Positions 20,386-29,325 of a DNA stretch of 64,000 nucleotides are shown here, one piece after another; the first letter of the stretch is position 1, and each line of letters opens with the position of its first letter. The position numbers were made by a program, and so were the translations under genes. The stretch is from JAICUY01 sp963716585 (GTDB lineage Bacteria > Chloroflexota > Limnocylindria > QHBO01): NCBI GenBank assembly GCA_963716585.1, contig CAVQTN010000004.1, forward strand, positions 372,001 through 436,000, written 5' to 3'. The notes under the pieces are model-generated. The model searched no databases. It had not been told where the DNA came from and saw nothing but the letters and a program-made list of their open reading frames with translations.

Positions 20386-21738
20386 TCACTCCGTTCCGGG
20401 GGAGGCGGGCTGAAGTTCGGGCGTTTCGCCGCCCGGACCGACCGCGCGGTCGATCAGGGCATCCACGAGTTTACGGTTGCGCATCGTCATGCGCAGGTAC
20501 GAACGACCGCGGCGCGAGGCCCAGTATTCGGCGAGCTTGGGATCCGGTGTCGGGCCGAGCTGTTCGGCGAGCTCGGCGTCGATCTCGGTGTCCACGACGT
20601 CGATGCCCTCCTTCTCGGCGATCGCCGAGAGTACGAGCAGCGTCTTGACCCGGCGCTGAGCGGGCTCGCGGAGATCGCGTGCCAGCTCCTCGGGCGACTG
20701 CTTGGCCAGCTCCAGGTACTGCTCCATGCCGATGCGCTGCTGGGCCAGGCGGGAGCCAAGCTCGTCGCGCATGATCTCGATCTCATTGGCGACCATCACC
20801 TCCGGCAGCTCGACCGTCGCGTTGGTCGCCGCGAAGTCGATGATCCGATCGGCGTAGGCGTGCCGTCCCTCTGCCTCGGCTCGCGTGCCGAGCGCATCGC
20901 GGATCTCGGTGCGCAGCTGGTCCATGGTCTGCGCCTCGCCCACCGACTTCGCGAACTCGTCGTCGGGCTCGGGAAGAACGCGCTCGCGCAGGTCGAGCAG
21001 CGTCGCCTCGAAGCGCGCCGGCTTGCCCCGCAGCTGCTCCACGCGGTAGTCCTCGGGGAAGGTGATGTCGAAGCCCTTCGTCTCGTCGATGCGCATGCCG
21101 ACCAGGTTGTCCTCCCAGCCGGTGATCATGCGGTCTTCGCCGACGATCAGCGGCATGCGATCGGCACTGCCGCCCTCGAACGGCTCACCATCGATGGTGC
21201 CGACGAACTTGACCGCGACCACGTCGCCCTTCTCCGTCCCGCGATCGTCGACCGGGCGCAGTGAGCCCTGCTGCTCGCGCAGCTCGGTGATCACCTGCTC
21301 GACCTGCTCATCGGTCACTTCCGGGATCTCCAGCCCAAAGGGGTAGTCGACGTACGCCCCGAGCTGGACCTCGGGCCGGACCGAGACGGTCGCCGTGAAG
21401 CTCACCGGGCTGCCCTCGCTCAGCGTCGCAGGATCCAGGTCGACCTTGGGCTGGTCGATCGGCACGATGTCGATCTGGTCGAGCGCCGCGTCGTAGCTGG
21501 CAGTCACGAGGTGTTCCATGGCCTCGGCAAGCACCGATGCGCGACCGACGAAACGATCGATGACATGCCGCGGCGCCTTGCCCGGGCGGAAACCGGGAAC
21601 GCGCGTCCGCTCCGCCACGTGGCGATAGGCCGTCGCGAAATGGCGATCGACCTCCGTCGGCGGGACGTCGATCTCGAGGACCATCCGCGAGCCGGTCTCG
21701 GGACGGGTGGAAACGGTGACCAAGGTTGCTCCTGTCAT
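20386..21738 (-). CDS. tig: Trigger factor (ribosome-associated chaperone and prolyl isomerase)
   Basis: Binds near the ribosomal exit tunnel. The ribosome-binding loop signature appears as GFRPGKAPRHVI, the FKBP-type PPIase domain follows (GDVVAVKFVGTIDGEPFEGG), then the helical C-terminal domain. Two starts are possible: ATG at 21738, only 2 nt after the tRNA-Leu CCA, or TTG at 21723, which has AGGAG at 5-nt spacing and gives the family-like N-terminus LVTVSTRPETG. I consider the TTG more likely in use after tRNA processing, and give the outer limit. It is followed by clpP after 3 nt. Confidence 0.95.
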   Translation of the reverse strand: MTGATLVTVSTRPETGSRMVLEIDVPPTEVDRHFATAYRHVAERTRVPGFRPGKAPRHVIDRFVGRASVLAEAMEHLVTASYDAALDQIDIVPIDQPKVDLDPATLSEGSPVSFTATVSVRPEVQLGAYVDYPFGLEIPEVTDEQVEQVITELREQQGSLRPVDDRGTEKGDVVAVKFVGTIDGEPFEGGSADRMPLIVGEDRMITGWEDNLVGMRIDETKGFDITFPEDYRVEQLRGKPARFEATLLDLRERVLPEPDDEFAKSVGEAQTMDQLRTEIRDALGTRAEAEGRHAYADRIIDFAATNATVELPEVMVANEIEIMRDELGSRLAQQRIGMEQYLELAKQSPEELARDLREPAQRRVKTLLVLSAIAEKEGIDVVDTEIDAELAEQLGPTPDPKLAEYWASRRGRSYLRMTMRNRKLVDALIDRAVGPGGETPELQPASPGTE

Positions 21739-21740
21739 GG

Positions 21741-21824
21741 TGGTGGGCGAGGCGAGACTCGAACTCGCACGTCTTGCGACACCAGCTCCTAAAGCTGGCG
21801 CGTCTGCCGTTCCGCCACTCGCCC
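21741..21824 (-). tRNA. tRNA-Leu(TAG)
   Basis: An 84-nt class II tRNA including an encoded CCA. The acceptor GGGCGAG pairs with CTCGCCC and the discriminator is A. The anticodon stem CCAGC/GCTGG encloses loop TTTAGGA (anticodon TAG). A variable arm (TGTCGCAAGACGT) and T arm (GCGAG-TTCGAGT-CTCGC) follow. The CCA is only 2 nt from the first possible tig start codon, so tRNA and tig must share a transcript or be separated by processing. Confidence 0.95.
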
Positions 21825-21875
21825 CGCTGCTCCGGGCGAGTCTAGCAAACCTCTCTAGCCTCGCTCGCCGCACGC

Positions 21876-22562
21876 TCAGGGCCGGCTTGGGCCTTCCCGG
21901 CTCTTGGAGGACATCGAGGAGTAGTCGTCCAGCTGCCTGCGCGTGCGCGCGATCTCGACTGGCGCATCGGCCCCGACGGCGGCGTTCGGGCGTCGGTCAT
22001 CCGGGGTCTTGCCACCGATTCCCGTGGATCCCGGCGCGGCCTCGCCGGACAGGAAGCGCTCGACCGCTCGGCGTGCCAGCGCCGCCGAAACGATCGCCGC
22101 GGCCGCCTCGAACGCCTTCCAGCCGGCGCGTCCGGGCCCCGGCGGACCTTCAACCATCTGCTTGGCGAGGGCCTGGCGGGCCTTCTTGTTCTTGAGGGGC
22201 TCCTGGCGCCACCTCACCAGCTCGCCGGCGAGTGCCTCGCGAGCCTGCTCGGCCTTCGGCCCGACGCTGCCGGCCAGGGTGTCGACCCAGGACTGCATTG
22301 GCCGCGGCAGGCCGTCATACGCCTTCTCGGGCGCGCTGCGCATCAGCCGTCGCCGCGCGAAGCGGGCGGCGCGCATCGGTCCGCCGGCAAGCAGGAAGAC
22401 GGCACCCGCACCGATCCCGATGAACAGCGCCGGGTTTTCCTTGAATTTGGCCTTGACATCCACGGTGCGCTTGACGCGCGCCTTCAGGCGGTCCGCAGTT
22501 CGCTGCAGCTGCACGCGCCGCGCTTCAAGCTCTACTCGCGTCTGATCAAGCGTTTCGCCCAC
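21876..22562 (-). CDS. Membrane-anchored protein, DUF3618-like, function unknown
   Basis: A 228-aa protein. It opens with a charged helical stretch (MGETLDQTRVELEARRVQLQ...) and has one hydrophobic segment at about 44-62 (PALFIGIGAGAVFLLAGG). A basic, Ala-rich tail follows. The start of the pattern resembles DUF3618 proteins, which usually accompany holin-like envelope proteins. The upstream holin-like gene overlaps its first 31 nt, so the two form a translationally coupled pair. No function can be assigned. Confidence 0.75.
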   Translation of the reverse strand: MGETLDQTRVELEARRVQLQRTADRLKARVKRTVDVKAKFKENPALFIGIGAGAVFLLAGGPMRAARFARRRLMRSAPEKAYDGLPRPMQSWVDTLAGSVGPKAEQAREALAGELVRWRQEPLKNKKARQALAKQMVEGPPGPGRAGWKAFEAAAAIVSAALARRAVERFLSGEAAPGSTGIGGKTPDDRRPNAAVGADAPVEIARTRRQLDDYSSMSSKSREGPSRP

Positions 22563-22942
22563 GCGATGTCCTCCTTGACCGATGCGATCGTCTCATCCGG
22601 CTTGGCCTTGACCTGGCGGATCTTGGCGTAGCCCCGCCAGCCGAAGAGGCCGGCCAGCAGGCCGAGCACGACGAACACGATGAGGGCCCACAGCCACCCT
22701 GGCCAGCCGGTCAGCGCGCCGAGCCCGAGGATGATGAAGATCAGCAGCGTGATGAGCGCCAGAATCGCAAGGCCTGCCGCGACACCGAAGTTGATGGCGC
22801 TGCCCTTGACATGACCCAGCGACTGGCCCATCTCCTGGCGTCCGTGCTGCAGCTCCAGCCGGGCCAGCCCGACCATGCCGCCGACGAGCTCGCGGGCGAG
22901 TCCCAGGATGCTCTCCGTGCGCGGCTCGTCGCGATTCGTCAT
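22532..22942 (-). CDS. Holin-superfamily (DUF1469-like) membrane protein
   Basis: A 136-aa protein beginning MTNRDEPRTESILGLARELV. An amphipathic N-terminus is followed by two strong membrane segments (about residues 52-75 and 82-104), the pattern of the phage-holin-family/DUF1469 group that is common in non-phage genomes. AGGTGG precedes the ATG, and TAGAAT lies at 22987-22992. It overlaps the DUF3618-like gene by 31 nt. The pair recurs in many bacteria and may help envelope stress resistance, but that is inference. There is no sign of prophage around it. Confidence 0.8.
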   Translation of the reverse strand: MTNRDEPRTESILGLARELVGGMVGLARLELQHGRQEMGQSLGHVKGSAINFGVAAGLAILALITLLIFIILGLGALTGWPGWLWALIVFVVLGLLAGLFGWRGYAKIRQVKAKPDETIASVKEDIAWAKRLIRRE

Positions 22943-23021
22943 TCCACCTCCGCATGCGTCGCCGGCGGCAGCGCCACGGCTCGCCGATTCTAGCAAGGTG
23001 CACATCGAGTGCCACCTTCGG

Positions 23022-23027
23022 TATGCT
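23022..23027 (+). promoter_or_regulatory. -10 box TATGCT of the DUF3105 gene
   Basis: TATGCT ends 9 nt before the ATG at 23037 and no ribosome-binding site is present, which fits a leaderless or near-leaderless message. Confidence 0.5.
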
Positions 23028-23036
23028 TCGGCATCC

Positions 23037-23699
23037 ATGACCAAACGCAGAACCTCCGGCGTGCAGCGCCGGTCCCGGGCCAGCGAGGCGGCGATGAATC
23101 GCCGCCTCGGCACGTCAGGCGCCTCTGTTGACCTGCGGATCGTGGGGATCATCGGATTCCTGGTGGTCGGCGCGCTGGTGGTCGGCTTCGCGCTGCTCTC
23201 GATCGGGCCGAAGTGCAGCCAGTACTGCGGCGTTCGGCAGGCGGAGGAGGGCCGCGGGCACGTCGCCGACGGCACGCCCAACATGACCTACAACTCGGTG
23301 CCGGCCACCTCCGGACCGCACTGGGTGACGCCGGCCGGCTGGGGAATCTACGGCGCGGACCAGGGTGGCCAATACGCCGCTCCACTACCGGAGGCGCAGT
23401 CGGTTCACAACCTCGAGCACGGCGGCACGATCATCTGGTACCAACCCAGCAAGATCGATCCCGCGGACCTGCAGAAGCTGACCGACTTCGTTCGCGGTCA
23501 GCTCGGGGGCCCGCGTTTCAAGATCATCCTGGCGCCGTGGACGGGGACGGACTTCGGCCATCCCATCGCGGTGGTCGCCTGGGATTGGCGCCTCTACCTC
23601 GACCAGGCGAACACCGATGCCCTCAAGGAGTTCATCGCCGGGCACTACCAGCAGTCGCCCGAGCCGAACGGAGGGCCGGACCGTCCGGCGGTGCAATAG
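23037..23699 (+). CDS. DUF3105 membrane-anchored extracytoplasmic protein
   Basis: A 220-aa protein with a basic N-terminus, one membrane segment at about residues 34-56, and an extracytoplasmic domain. The DUF3105 hallmarks are present: SGPHW, a Tyr/Gly loop, and VHNLEHGG. Two cysteines right after the membrane (CSQYC) are notable. The family is widespread in Actinomycetota and Chloroflexota with no established function. It is followed by tRNA-Lys on the same strand after 45 nt. Confidence 0.88.
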   Translation: MTKRRTSGVQRRSRASEAAMNRRLGTSGASVDLRIVGIIGFLVVGALVVGFALLSIGPKCSQYCGVRQAEEGRGHVADGTPNMTYNSVPATSGPHWVTPAGWGIYGADQGGQYAAPLPEAQSVHNLEHGGTIIWYQPSKIDPADLQKLTDFVRGQLGGPRFKIILAPWTGTDFGHPIAVVAWDWRLYLDQANTDALKEFIAGHYQQSPEPNGGPDRPAVQ

Positions 23700-23744
23700 T
23701 CGTCGGTTGACGCCCTTCGTCGGGCTGCGTCATGATCTGTCCAC

Positions 23745-23819
23745 GGGCGGCTAGCTCAACGGCAGAGCAAGTGACTCTTAATCACTAGGTTCAGGGTTCG
23801 AATCCCTGGCCGCTCACCA
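23745..23819 (+). tRNA. tRNA-Lys(CTT)
   Basis: A 75-nt tRNA with encoded CCA. The acceptor GGGCGGC pairs with GCCGCTC using one G-U pair. The anticodon stem AGTGA/TCACT encloses loop CTCTTAA (anticodon CTT). The T arm is CAGGG-TTCGAAT-CCCTG. Confidence 0.95.
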
Positions 23820-23891
23820 CCTAGTTCTCGCGCGCCAACGTCGACGATCCGCGGCGCGGACCCCCCTCGGCCCTGATCGAAGGAGCGGCGG

Positions 23892-25244
23892 TTGCCCCAC
23901 GTAGCCATCGAGCGCCATCGCCTCGCCAATGGGCTGCGCGTCGTGCTGGCGCGCGACGAGACGACGCCCATCGTGGCGGTCAACCTGTGGTACGACGTCG
24001 GCAGCAAGCACGAGGAGCAGGGCAAGACGGGCTTTGCGCATCTCTTCGAGCACATGATGTTCCAGGGCTCGGCCAACGTCGCCAAGGGCGAGCATTTCGC
24101 GCAGGTGCAGGCCGCCGGCGGCACGCTGAACGCCACCACCTGGCTGGACCGCACCAACTACTTCGAGACGCTGCCCTCGCACGAGCTCGAGCTCGCCCTG
24201 TGGCTGGAGGCCGATCGGATGGGCCAGCTGCTGCCGGCGATGACCCAAGAGAAGCTTGACAACCAGCGTGACGTGGTCAAGAACGAGCGCCGCTGGTCGG
24301 TCGACAACCAGCCATACGGCACCTGGGACGAGAAGCTGCAGGCACTGGCCTACCCGGACGAGCACCCGTATCACCATCCGACGATCGGCTCGATGGAAGA
24401 TCTGTCGGCAGCATCGCTCGACGACGTGCGTCGTTTCTTCGCCACCTGGTATGCCCCCAACAACGCGGTCCTGACCGTGGCCGGCGACTTCGAACCTGAG
24501 GCCGCGCTGGCGGCAATCGAACGGCAGTTCGGCCCGATTCCGCCCAATGCCGGCCTCCCGCCGGGGCCGGTCATGGACGTGCCGCCGCGCATCGGCGCGG
24601 AGGTTCGCGAGATCGTGCATGACCGCGTTCCGCTGCCCCGGGTGTACGTCGTCTACCGCATGCCCACCTTCGGGACCGATGCCTGGGACGCGCTGGAGGT
24701 CGCCGCCGACCTGCTCGCGTCCGGCCGTGCCTCGCGTCTGTACCGGACCCTCGTCCGCGAGCGGCAGCTGGCCCAGGACGTCACCGTCTTCGCCTTTCCG
24801 ATGGTTGGCGGCGCATCGATGTTCGCGCTGTGGGCGACGGCGCGGCCCGGTGTCGCGCAGGACGACCTCGAGGCTGCCCTGTTCGGCGAGATCGAGCGAT
24901 TGAAGACCGATGGACCGAGCGCCGACGAGCTCGAGCGCGTTCGCAACCTGCACGCGGCGGGCGTCGAGTCCGGCCTCGAGCGGCTCGCCGAGCGTGCCGA
25001 CCGGCTGAGCATGTACACCGTGCTGTTCGACGCCCCCCAGATGCTCAACTCCGAGGTAAGCCGCTACGTCGCGGTCGACGCCGAGCGCGTGCGAGCCGCG
25101 ATGACCGAGACGCTGCGCGTGGACAACCGGGTGGTGCTCACCTATCTGCCGGCCGAGCTCGCGGAGCCGCAGGCCGAGGCGGAGGCCGCCGAGGCCGTCG
25201 AAGTCGAGGCGGCAGGTGCGGCCGCCTCCGGGGAGAAGGCGTGA
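23892..25244 (+). CDS. M16-family zinc peptidase (catalytic subunit)
   Basis: A 450-aa member of the pitrilysin/processing-peptidase family. The inverted zinc motif HLFEH lies at about residues 49-53 (GFAHLFEHMMFQG), and a conserved Glu follows in the NERR region near residue 135. The start is TTG at 23892, supported by AAGGAG 6 nt upstream. The C-terminus is an Ala/Glu-rich tail. Its stop overlaps the GTG of the next M16 gene by 4 nt. Such tandem pairs form heterodimers, with one catalytic and one non-catalytic subunit. Confidence 0.93.
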   Translation: MPHVAIERHRLANGLRVVLARDETTPIVAVNLWYDVGSKHEEQGKTGFAHLFEHMMFQGSANVAKGEHFAQVQAAGGTLNATTWLDRTNYFETLPSHELELALWLEADRMGQLLPAMTQEKLDNQRDVVKNERRWSVDNQPYGTWDEKLQALAYPDEHPYHHPTIGSMEDLSAASLDDVRRFFATWYAPNNAVLTVAGDFEPEAALAAIERQFGPIPPNAGLPPGPVMDVPPRIGAEVREIVHDRVPLPRVYVVYRMPTFGTDAWDALEVAADLLASGRASRLYRTLVRERQLAQDVTVFAFPMVGGASMFALWATARPGVAQDDLEAALFGEIERLKTDGPSADELERVRNLHAAGVESGLERLAERADRLSMYTVLFDAPQMLNSEVSRYVAVDAERVRAAMTETLRVDNRVVLTYLPAELAEPQAEAEAAEAVEVEAAGAAASGEKA

Positions 25245-26596
25245 CCGTCGCCAACCCGCACCGTCCGGTCGCCACCGCCCCACGCCCGTATCACTTCCCA
25301 GGCTTCGAGCGGCAGCGCCTGCCAAATGGCCTGACCATCTGGCTGGTGGCGCTCCCCGACAGCGGCATGACCAACGTGCACCTGCTCTTCGATGCGGGAG
25401 CGGCCGCCGAGGACGATACGCACGGCGGTGTCGCGGCGCTGGCGGCCCAGCTGCTCGTCACCGGCACCGCTCGGCTGGACGCGTCCGCGTTCGCCGAGGC
25501 CACCGAACGGTTGGGCATCGAGGTCAGCAGCGAATCCAGCTGGGACAGCGCGCGAGCCGCCTTCCAGTCACTGCCCGAGCACGTTGACGAGGGGCTCGGC
25601 CTGCTCTCCGAGATGGTCCGCGGTCCGCGCTTCGACGCCGCCGAGTTTGAGCGGCTGAAGGCCGAGCGCCTGGCCGACATCCTCCAGGCGCGTGCGGATC
25701 CAGGGCGTCTCGCCGACGAGATGTTCCTCCGGCATCTGTACCCCGCGGAAGTTCCCTACCGACGTGCCTCCGCAGGGACGCCGGAGACGGTCGGCGACCT
25801 GGCACGCGACGACGTGGCAGGCTTCCACGCCACGCACTACGGTCCGGACCGCGCACACCTCATCGTCGCCGGCAAGTTCGACCGGGTGTCGGTGCTCGAC
25901 GGCGCCGAACGGCATCTCGGCGACTGGAGCGGCGTGACCCCGGGACATCGGTCCATCACGCCACGCGCCGCGGGTGCGCGGCGCGTGGTCCTCGTCGATC
26001 GACCGGGATCGGTGCAGAGCGAGCTGCGCGTCGGTCAGGTAGGCATCGACCGATACGACCCGCGCTACTTCCAGGCGTCGGTGATGGCCGCCCTGCTGGG
26101 CGGCGTCTTCGGGTCGCGGCTCAACCTGCGGCTCCGCGAGGAGCTTGGCTACACCTACGGCGCTCACGCCGGCTTCGACCCGCGACGCGCCGCCGGTCCC
26201 TTCGTGGCCCGGGCCGCGGTGCAGACCGAGGTCACCGTGCCGGCCATTCGCGAGCTCCTCGACCAGCTCGACCGCATCCGCGCCGACGCGCCGGCGAGCA
26301 GCGAGCTGCGCGAGGTCAAGGACTACCTCATCGGGGTGTTTCCGCTGCGCTTCGAGACGACCGGCGGCGTGGCTGCCGCCATCGAGCCGCTTGCCGTCTA
26401 CGGGCTCGACGACGACTACTGGCAGACGTACCGCGGCAGGATCGAGGCGGTGACCCCGGCGGAGACCCACGCCGTGGCGAGGGAGCTCATCGACCCTGAT
26501 GCGCTGCTGATCCTGTTGTCCGGCGACGCGAGCACGCTGCAGGCGGAGCTGGATGAGGCGGCCTTCGGACCGATGCAGGTCGTTCCCGCCGAATAG
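25241..26596 (+). CDS. M16-family peptidase-like protein lacking the zinc motif
   Basis: A 451-aa protein with the overall M16 fold (LPNGLTIWLVALPDSGMTN at about residue 28; later LREELGYTYGAHAGFDPR). The HxxEH zinc motif is absent: the corresponding segment reads GGVAALAAQLL. The R/Y pair of the second half (LREELGYTY) is kept. This matches the non-catalytic partner in bacterial M16 heterodimers. The start is GTG at 25241, in a GTGA overlap with the catalytic gene. Confidence 0.92.
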   Translation: MTVANPHRPVATAPRPYHFPGFERQRLPNGLTIWLVALPDSGMTNVHLLFDAGAAAEDDTHGGVAALAAQLLVTGTARLDASAFAEATERLGIEVSSESSWDSARAAFQSLPEHVDEGLGLLSEMVRGPRFDAAEFERLKAERLADILQARADPGRLADEMFLRHLYPAEVPYRRASAGTPETVGDLARDDVAGFHATHYGPDRAHLIVAGKFDRVSVLDGAERHLGDWSGVTPGHRSITPRAAGARRVVLVDRPGSVQSELRVGQVGIDRYDPRYFQASVMAALLGGVFGSRLNLRLREELGYTYGAHAGFDPRRAAGPFVARAAVQTEVTVPAIRELLDQLDRIRADAPASSELREVKDYLIGVFPLRFETTGGVAAAIEPLAVYGLDDDYWQTYRGRIEAVTPAETHAVARELIDPDALLILLSGDASTLQAELDEAAFGPMQVVPAE

Positions 26597-26602
26597 GGTC
26601 GG

Positions 26603-28078
26603 TCAGGCGCCGTCCGCGGAGGCTCGCACCGCGGCGCGGCGCCAGCGGAGCGTGAAGATGGCGCCCGGGCGGCGCTGCTCAAGCTCGACGGTCCCGCCCT
26701 GGGCCTGCATCAGGGCGTGCACCAGGTAGAGGCCCAGCCCGAGCCCGCGCCCCGCGCTGAGCCGATCGCGGAACAGATGCTGCGCCACCTCGTCCGAGAT
26801 GCCCGGCCCACCGTCGACGATCCGCACTGCCACCGGGTCGCCCGCGGCGACCTCGACGCGGATGGGGGTGCCAGGATTCGAGTAGCGATCCGCATTGATC
26901 AGCAGGTTGGTGATCGCCTGCTCGGCGAAGTGACGATCACCAATGACGGTCGGGTGTCCACGCATCTGGAAGGTGACCTGCCGCTCGCTGCCGCGCGCCC
27001 GTAGCCGCTCAAGCGCCGATTCGAGTGCCGCCGCCAGCTCGAAGGGCTCGCGGCGCGCCTGGACCTGCCCCGCGTCGGCGCGAGAGAAAAGCTCCAGGCG
27101 CTCCAGGATGCCGATCGCCGCGTCGACTGACTCGAGCGCGCGGCGGGAGTGAGTCCCGCTGCTCGGCAAGCTCGGATCGCGCTGCGACAGCTCGATGCGT
27201 GCCTTGGCCACGGCCAGCGGGTTGCGCAGCTCGTGTGCCACGAAGCTGGCGAAACGTGACAGGCGGCGGCGCTCGTCCTCCTCCTTGCCCACGTCGCGCA
27301 GCAGAAGGACGCAGCCGCCCCCGGGGATGGGGGTGCCCTCCACGTCGACGATCAGGTCGCGACCCGACATTGGCAGCCGGACCGTGATCCGTCGTCGCAG
27401 CGGCTCGGCCTGGGCACGCAGCTGCGGCAGCTCGTCGCGGGCGAGACGGTTGCCGCCCTCGTCACGAGGTTCCGCCGCCGCGGCCCAGTCGTCGAGGGAG
27501 CGTTCGAAGAAGCTGCGCCCGAAGGTGCGCAGCGCCGCCCTGTTGCCGTAGGTGCCGCGGCCCTCCGAGTCGTAGACCATCAGGGGCTCGGGGATCGCCT
27601 CGGCGACCTCCTGGAGGCGGGCTCGCTCACGTTCGGCGGCGCGAAGCGCCACGTCCAGGTCACGCCGCGCATGCTCAGCAGCCGCACGCTCGCCATGGGC
27701 GCGTTGCTCGGCCGCGGCGCTCGCGTCGCGCGCCCGGGCGGTGGCGCCGATCTCGCGGTCCGCACGAAGCGCCATGAGGACCACCAGGGGCGAGCCGAGG
27801 ATGAACGAGAGCAGCCGGATGGCGTCGCCGACGCCGATCGACGCGCGGTCATGTGGCAACAGGGTCAGCACGATGACGATCAGCCCCGCGGCGCCGTAGG
27901 CGTACGCCGCCGCGGCAGCGCCCAGCCCGAGGCCGACGAGCGCGACCATCAGGATCAGCAGCCCGGTGAACGGTGCGAGCTCGGTGAGGAATCCGGCCAA
28001 TAGCACCGCCACGAGGGCGCTGCCCGCACCGACCAGGGCGCCCAGGATGGCATTCCGCCCGGGGCGCAGGAGACTCAT
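26603..28078 (-). CDS. Membrane sensor histidine kinase
   Basis: A 491-aa kinase. Several hydrophobic segments fill residues ~10-105, followed by a coiled stretch (110-158), a PAS-like domain (159-262), the dimerisation domain with phospho-acceptor His282 in FVAHELRNPLAV, and an ATPase domain with NLLINADRYS and DGGPGISD. The ATP lid is short (RGLGLGLYLV). No response regulator is adjacent, so its partner is unknown. Its ATG follows the stop of the J-domain gene directly (TGAATG), implying co-translation. Confidence 0.92.
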   Translation of the reverse strand: MSLLRPGRNAILGALVGAGSALVAVLLAGFLTELAPFTGLLILMVALVGLGLGAAAAAYAYGAAGLIVIVLTLLPHDRASIGVGDAIRLLSFILGSPLVVLMALRADREIGATARARDASAAAEQRAHGERAAAEHARRDLDVALRAAERERARLQEVAEAIPEPLMVYDSEGRGTYGNRAALRTFGRSFFERSLDDWAAAAEPRDEGGNRLARDELPQLRAQAEPLRRRITVRLPMSGRDLIVDVEGTPIPGGGCVLLLRDVGKEEDERRRLSRFASFVAHELRNPLAVAKARIELSQRDPSLPSSGTHSRRALESVDAAIGILERLELFSRADAGQVQARREPFELAAALESALERLRARGSERQVTFQMRGHPTVIGDRHFAEQAITNLLINADRYSNPGTPIRVEVAAGDPVAVRIVDGGPGISDEVAQHLFRDRLSAGRGLGLGLYLVHALMQAQGGTVELEQRRPGAIFTLRWRRAAVRASADGA

Positions 28079-29269
28079 TCAGTCATCGCTCCGCTGCAGA
28101 GGCGCCGAGCCTAGCATCCGGTTGCGACGGCGGTCGCCCGCGGTCCCCCGCGCTCGCGCGCGCCCGAGGCGCTGGCGCGCGGCCGCGATGCGGCGCACCG
28201 GATCTCCGCCGATGCGACGCCGATCGAGCGCCTCGGGGTGCTCACCGCGCGCGATTGCCGCCAGCAGCTGCGAGGCGCGATCCAGCTGGCCTGCCTCGGT
28301 GAGCAGCTGGACGAGGCTGAACCAGCGGCCGGCCAGGGTCGGTGGCTCGCTCGCCACCCGCTCGAGCAGCTCCGCCGCGCGCGCGTCGTGCCCGGCCCGA
28401 CGGTGCGCGGCAATCGCGGCGCGCACATCCGAGAAGGCGGGTGGCATGTCGAGCGCCTCCAGGTAGTTCAGCAGCAGCTCGGCGTTCTCCGCGCGATCGG
28501 CCACCGGACCGCGACGCACGTGGGCATCCCGAAAATCGGCGAGCAGGCCGCGCAGCTCGCGCTCCAGCCAGCGACGCGCCCCGGAGCCGCGCTCGTAGCG
28601 ATCCACCAGGGAGCGCATGAACGCAGCACCGCGCAGCCGCTGGCCTGTGACCGCATACGCCTCGCGCAACGACGCATGGACCAACGTGTCGTGGCTGGCA
28701 TCCAGCAGCACCAGGCGCTCCAGTGCTCCGAGCCAATCGTCGAGCCGCCCATGCTCGCGGTAGTAGGCCGTTGCGTAGCGCAGCCAGTAGCGCTCACTGT
28801 GCTCCCGCCAATCCTCACCGGTGATGTGATGCTCAACGATCCAGCGCTCCTGCGCCGCCGGGCCGGCCAGGAACACCTCCGCCGGCACCCGAAATCCGGC
28901 GACACTGCGCCACTGCGGCTGGTGCCAGCGGCTGGTGCGCTCCGCGGCCGGGCGGCGCAAGCGCGGCGCTGCCGGTTGCTCGTGCTCCTCGAGCGGCCAG
29001 TCGAGAGTGATCGCCGTGCCGTTCTCGAGGCCGTGGTCGTAGTGCAGTCGGCGCAGCGGATCGCGTAGTTCCGCCCAGGCGCGGTTGAGGAGCGACGTCC
29101 GTCGAGTGGAGAGCTCTGATGACGCGCTGCGGTCGGGGTGATGGCGCAGGACCGCCTCGCGGAAGGCGGCGCGCAGCTCGGCGGTGGTCGCGGACGGATC
29201 GGCGCCGAGGACCTCGTAGAAGTCCCGGCTCTCGACGCGCAGTCCATCGGCAACCGTTTCGAACACCAT
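28079..29269 (-). CDS. J-domain protein with long C-terminal helical region
   Basis: A 396-aa protein. The N-terminal J domain (about residues 15-80) has the catalytic HPD in LRHHPDRS, so it should stimulate an Hsp70 ATPase. The remaining ~300 residues look like helical repeats (TPR-like) and have no glycine-rich or zinc region, so it is not DnaJ. A TAGACT box lies 7 nt before the ATG. It is the first gene of an operon with the histidine kinase and is divergent from cphB, with only 30 bp between the two -10 boxes. Confidence 0.85.
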   Translation of the reverse strand: MVFETVADGLRVESRDFYEVLGADPSATTAELRAAFREAVLRHHPDRSASSELSTRRTSLLNRAWAELRDPLRRLHYDHGLENGTAITLDWPLEEHEQPAAPRLRRPAAERTSRWHQPQWRSVAGFRVPAEVFLAGPAAQERWIVEHHITGEDWREHSERYWLRYATAYYREHGRLDDWLGALERLVLLDASHDTLVHASLREAYAVTGQRLRGAAFMRSLVDRYERGSGARRWLERELRGLLADFRDAHVRRGPVADRAENAELLLNYLEALDMPPAFSDVRAAIAAHRRAGHDARAAELLERVASEPPTLAGRWFSLVQLLTEAGQLDRASQLLAAIARGEHPEALDRRRIGGDPVRRIAAARQRLGRARARGTAGDRRRNRMLGSAPLQRSDD

Positions 29270-29276
29270 CCGGCTG

Positions 29277-29282
29277 AGTCTA
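29277..29282 (-). promoter_or_regulatory. -10 box TAGACT of the J-domain gene (leaderless)
   Basis: On the minus strand TAGACT is separated by 7 nt from the ATG at 29269. It lies back to back with the cphB box. Confidence 0.55.
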
Positions 29283-29312
29283 GCGTCGGTCCTGAACGCC
29301 CGGAAAAGTCGG

Positions 29313-29318
29313 TATGCT
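29313..29318 (+). promoter_or_regulatory. -10 box TATGCT of cphB (leaderless)
   Basis: TATGCT is followed by 7 nt and the ATG at 29326. The ATG inside the box itself (29314) is in frame but would leave no promoter, so 29326 is preferred. Confidence 0.55.
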
Positions 29319-29325
29319 GCGCGGC

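Noticed and set aside
22532..22942. Prophage remnant suggested by the holin-like protein
   Set aside because: No phage structural, integrase or lysin gene is nearby; DUF1469-like holin-superfamily proteins are common chromosomal envelope proteins.
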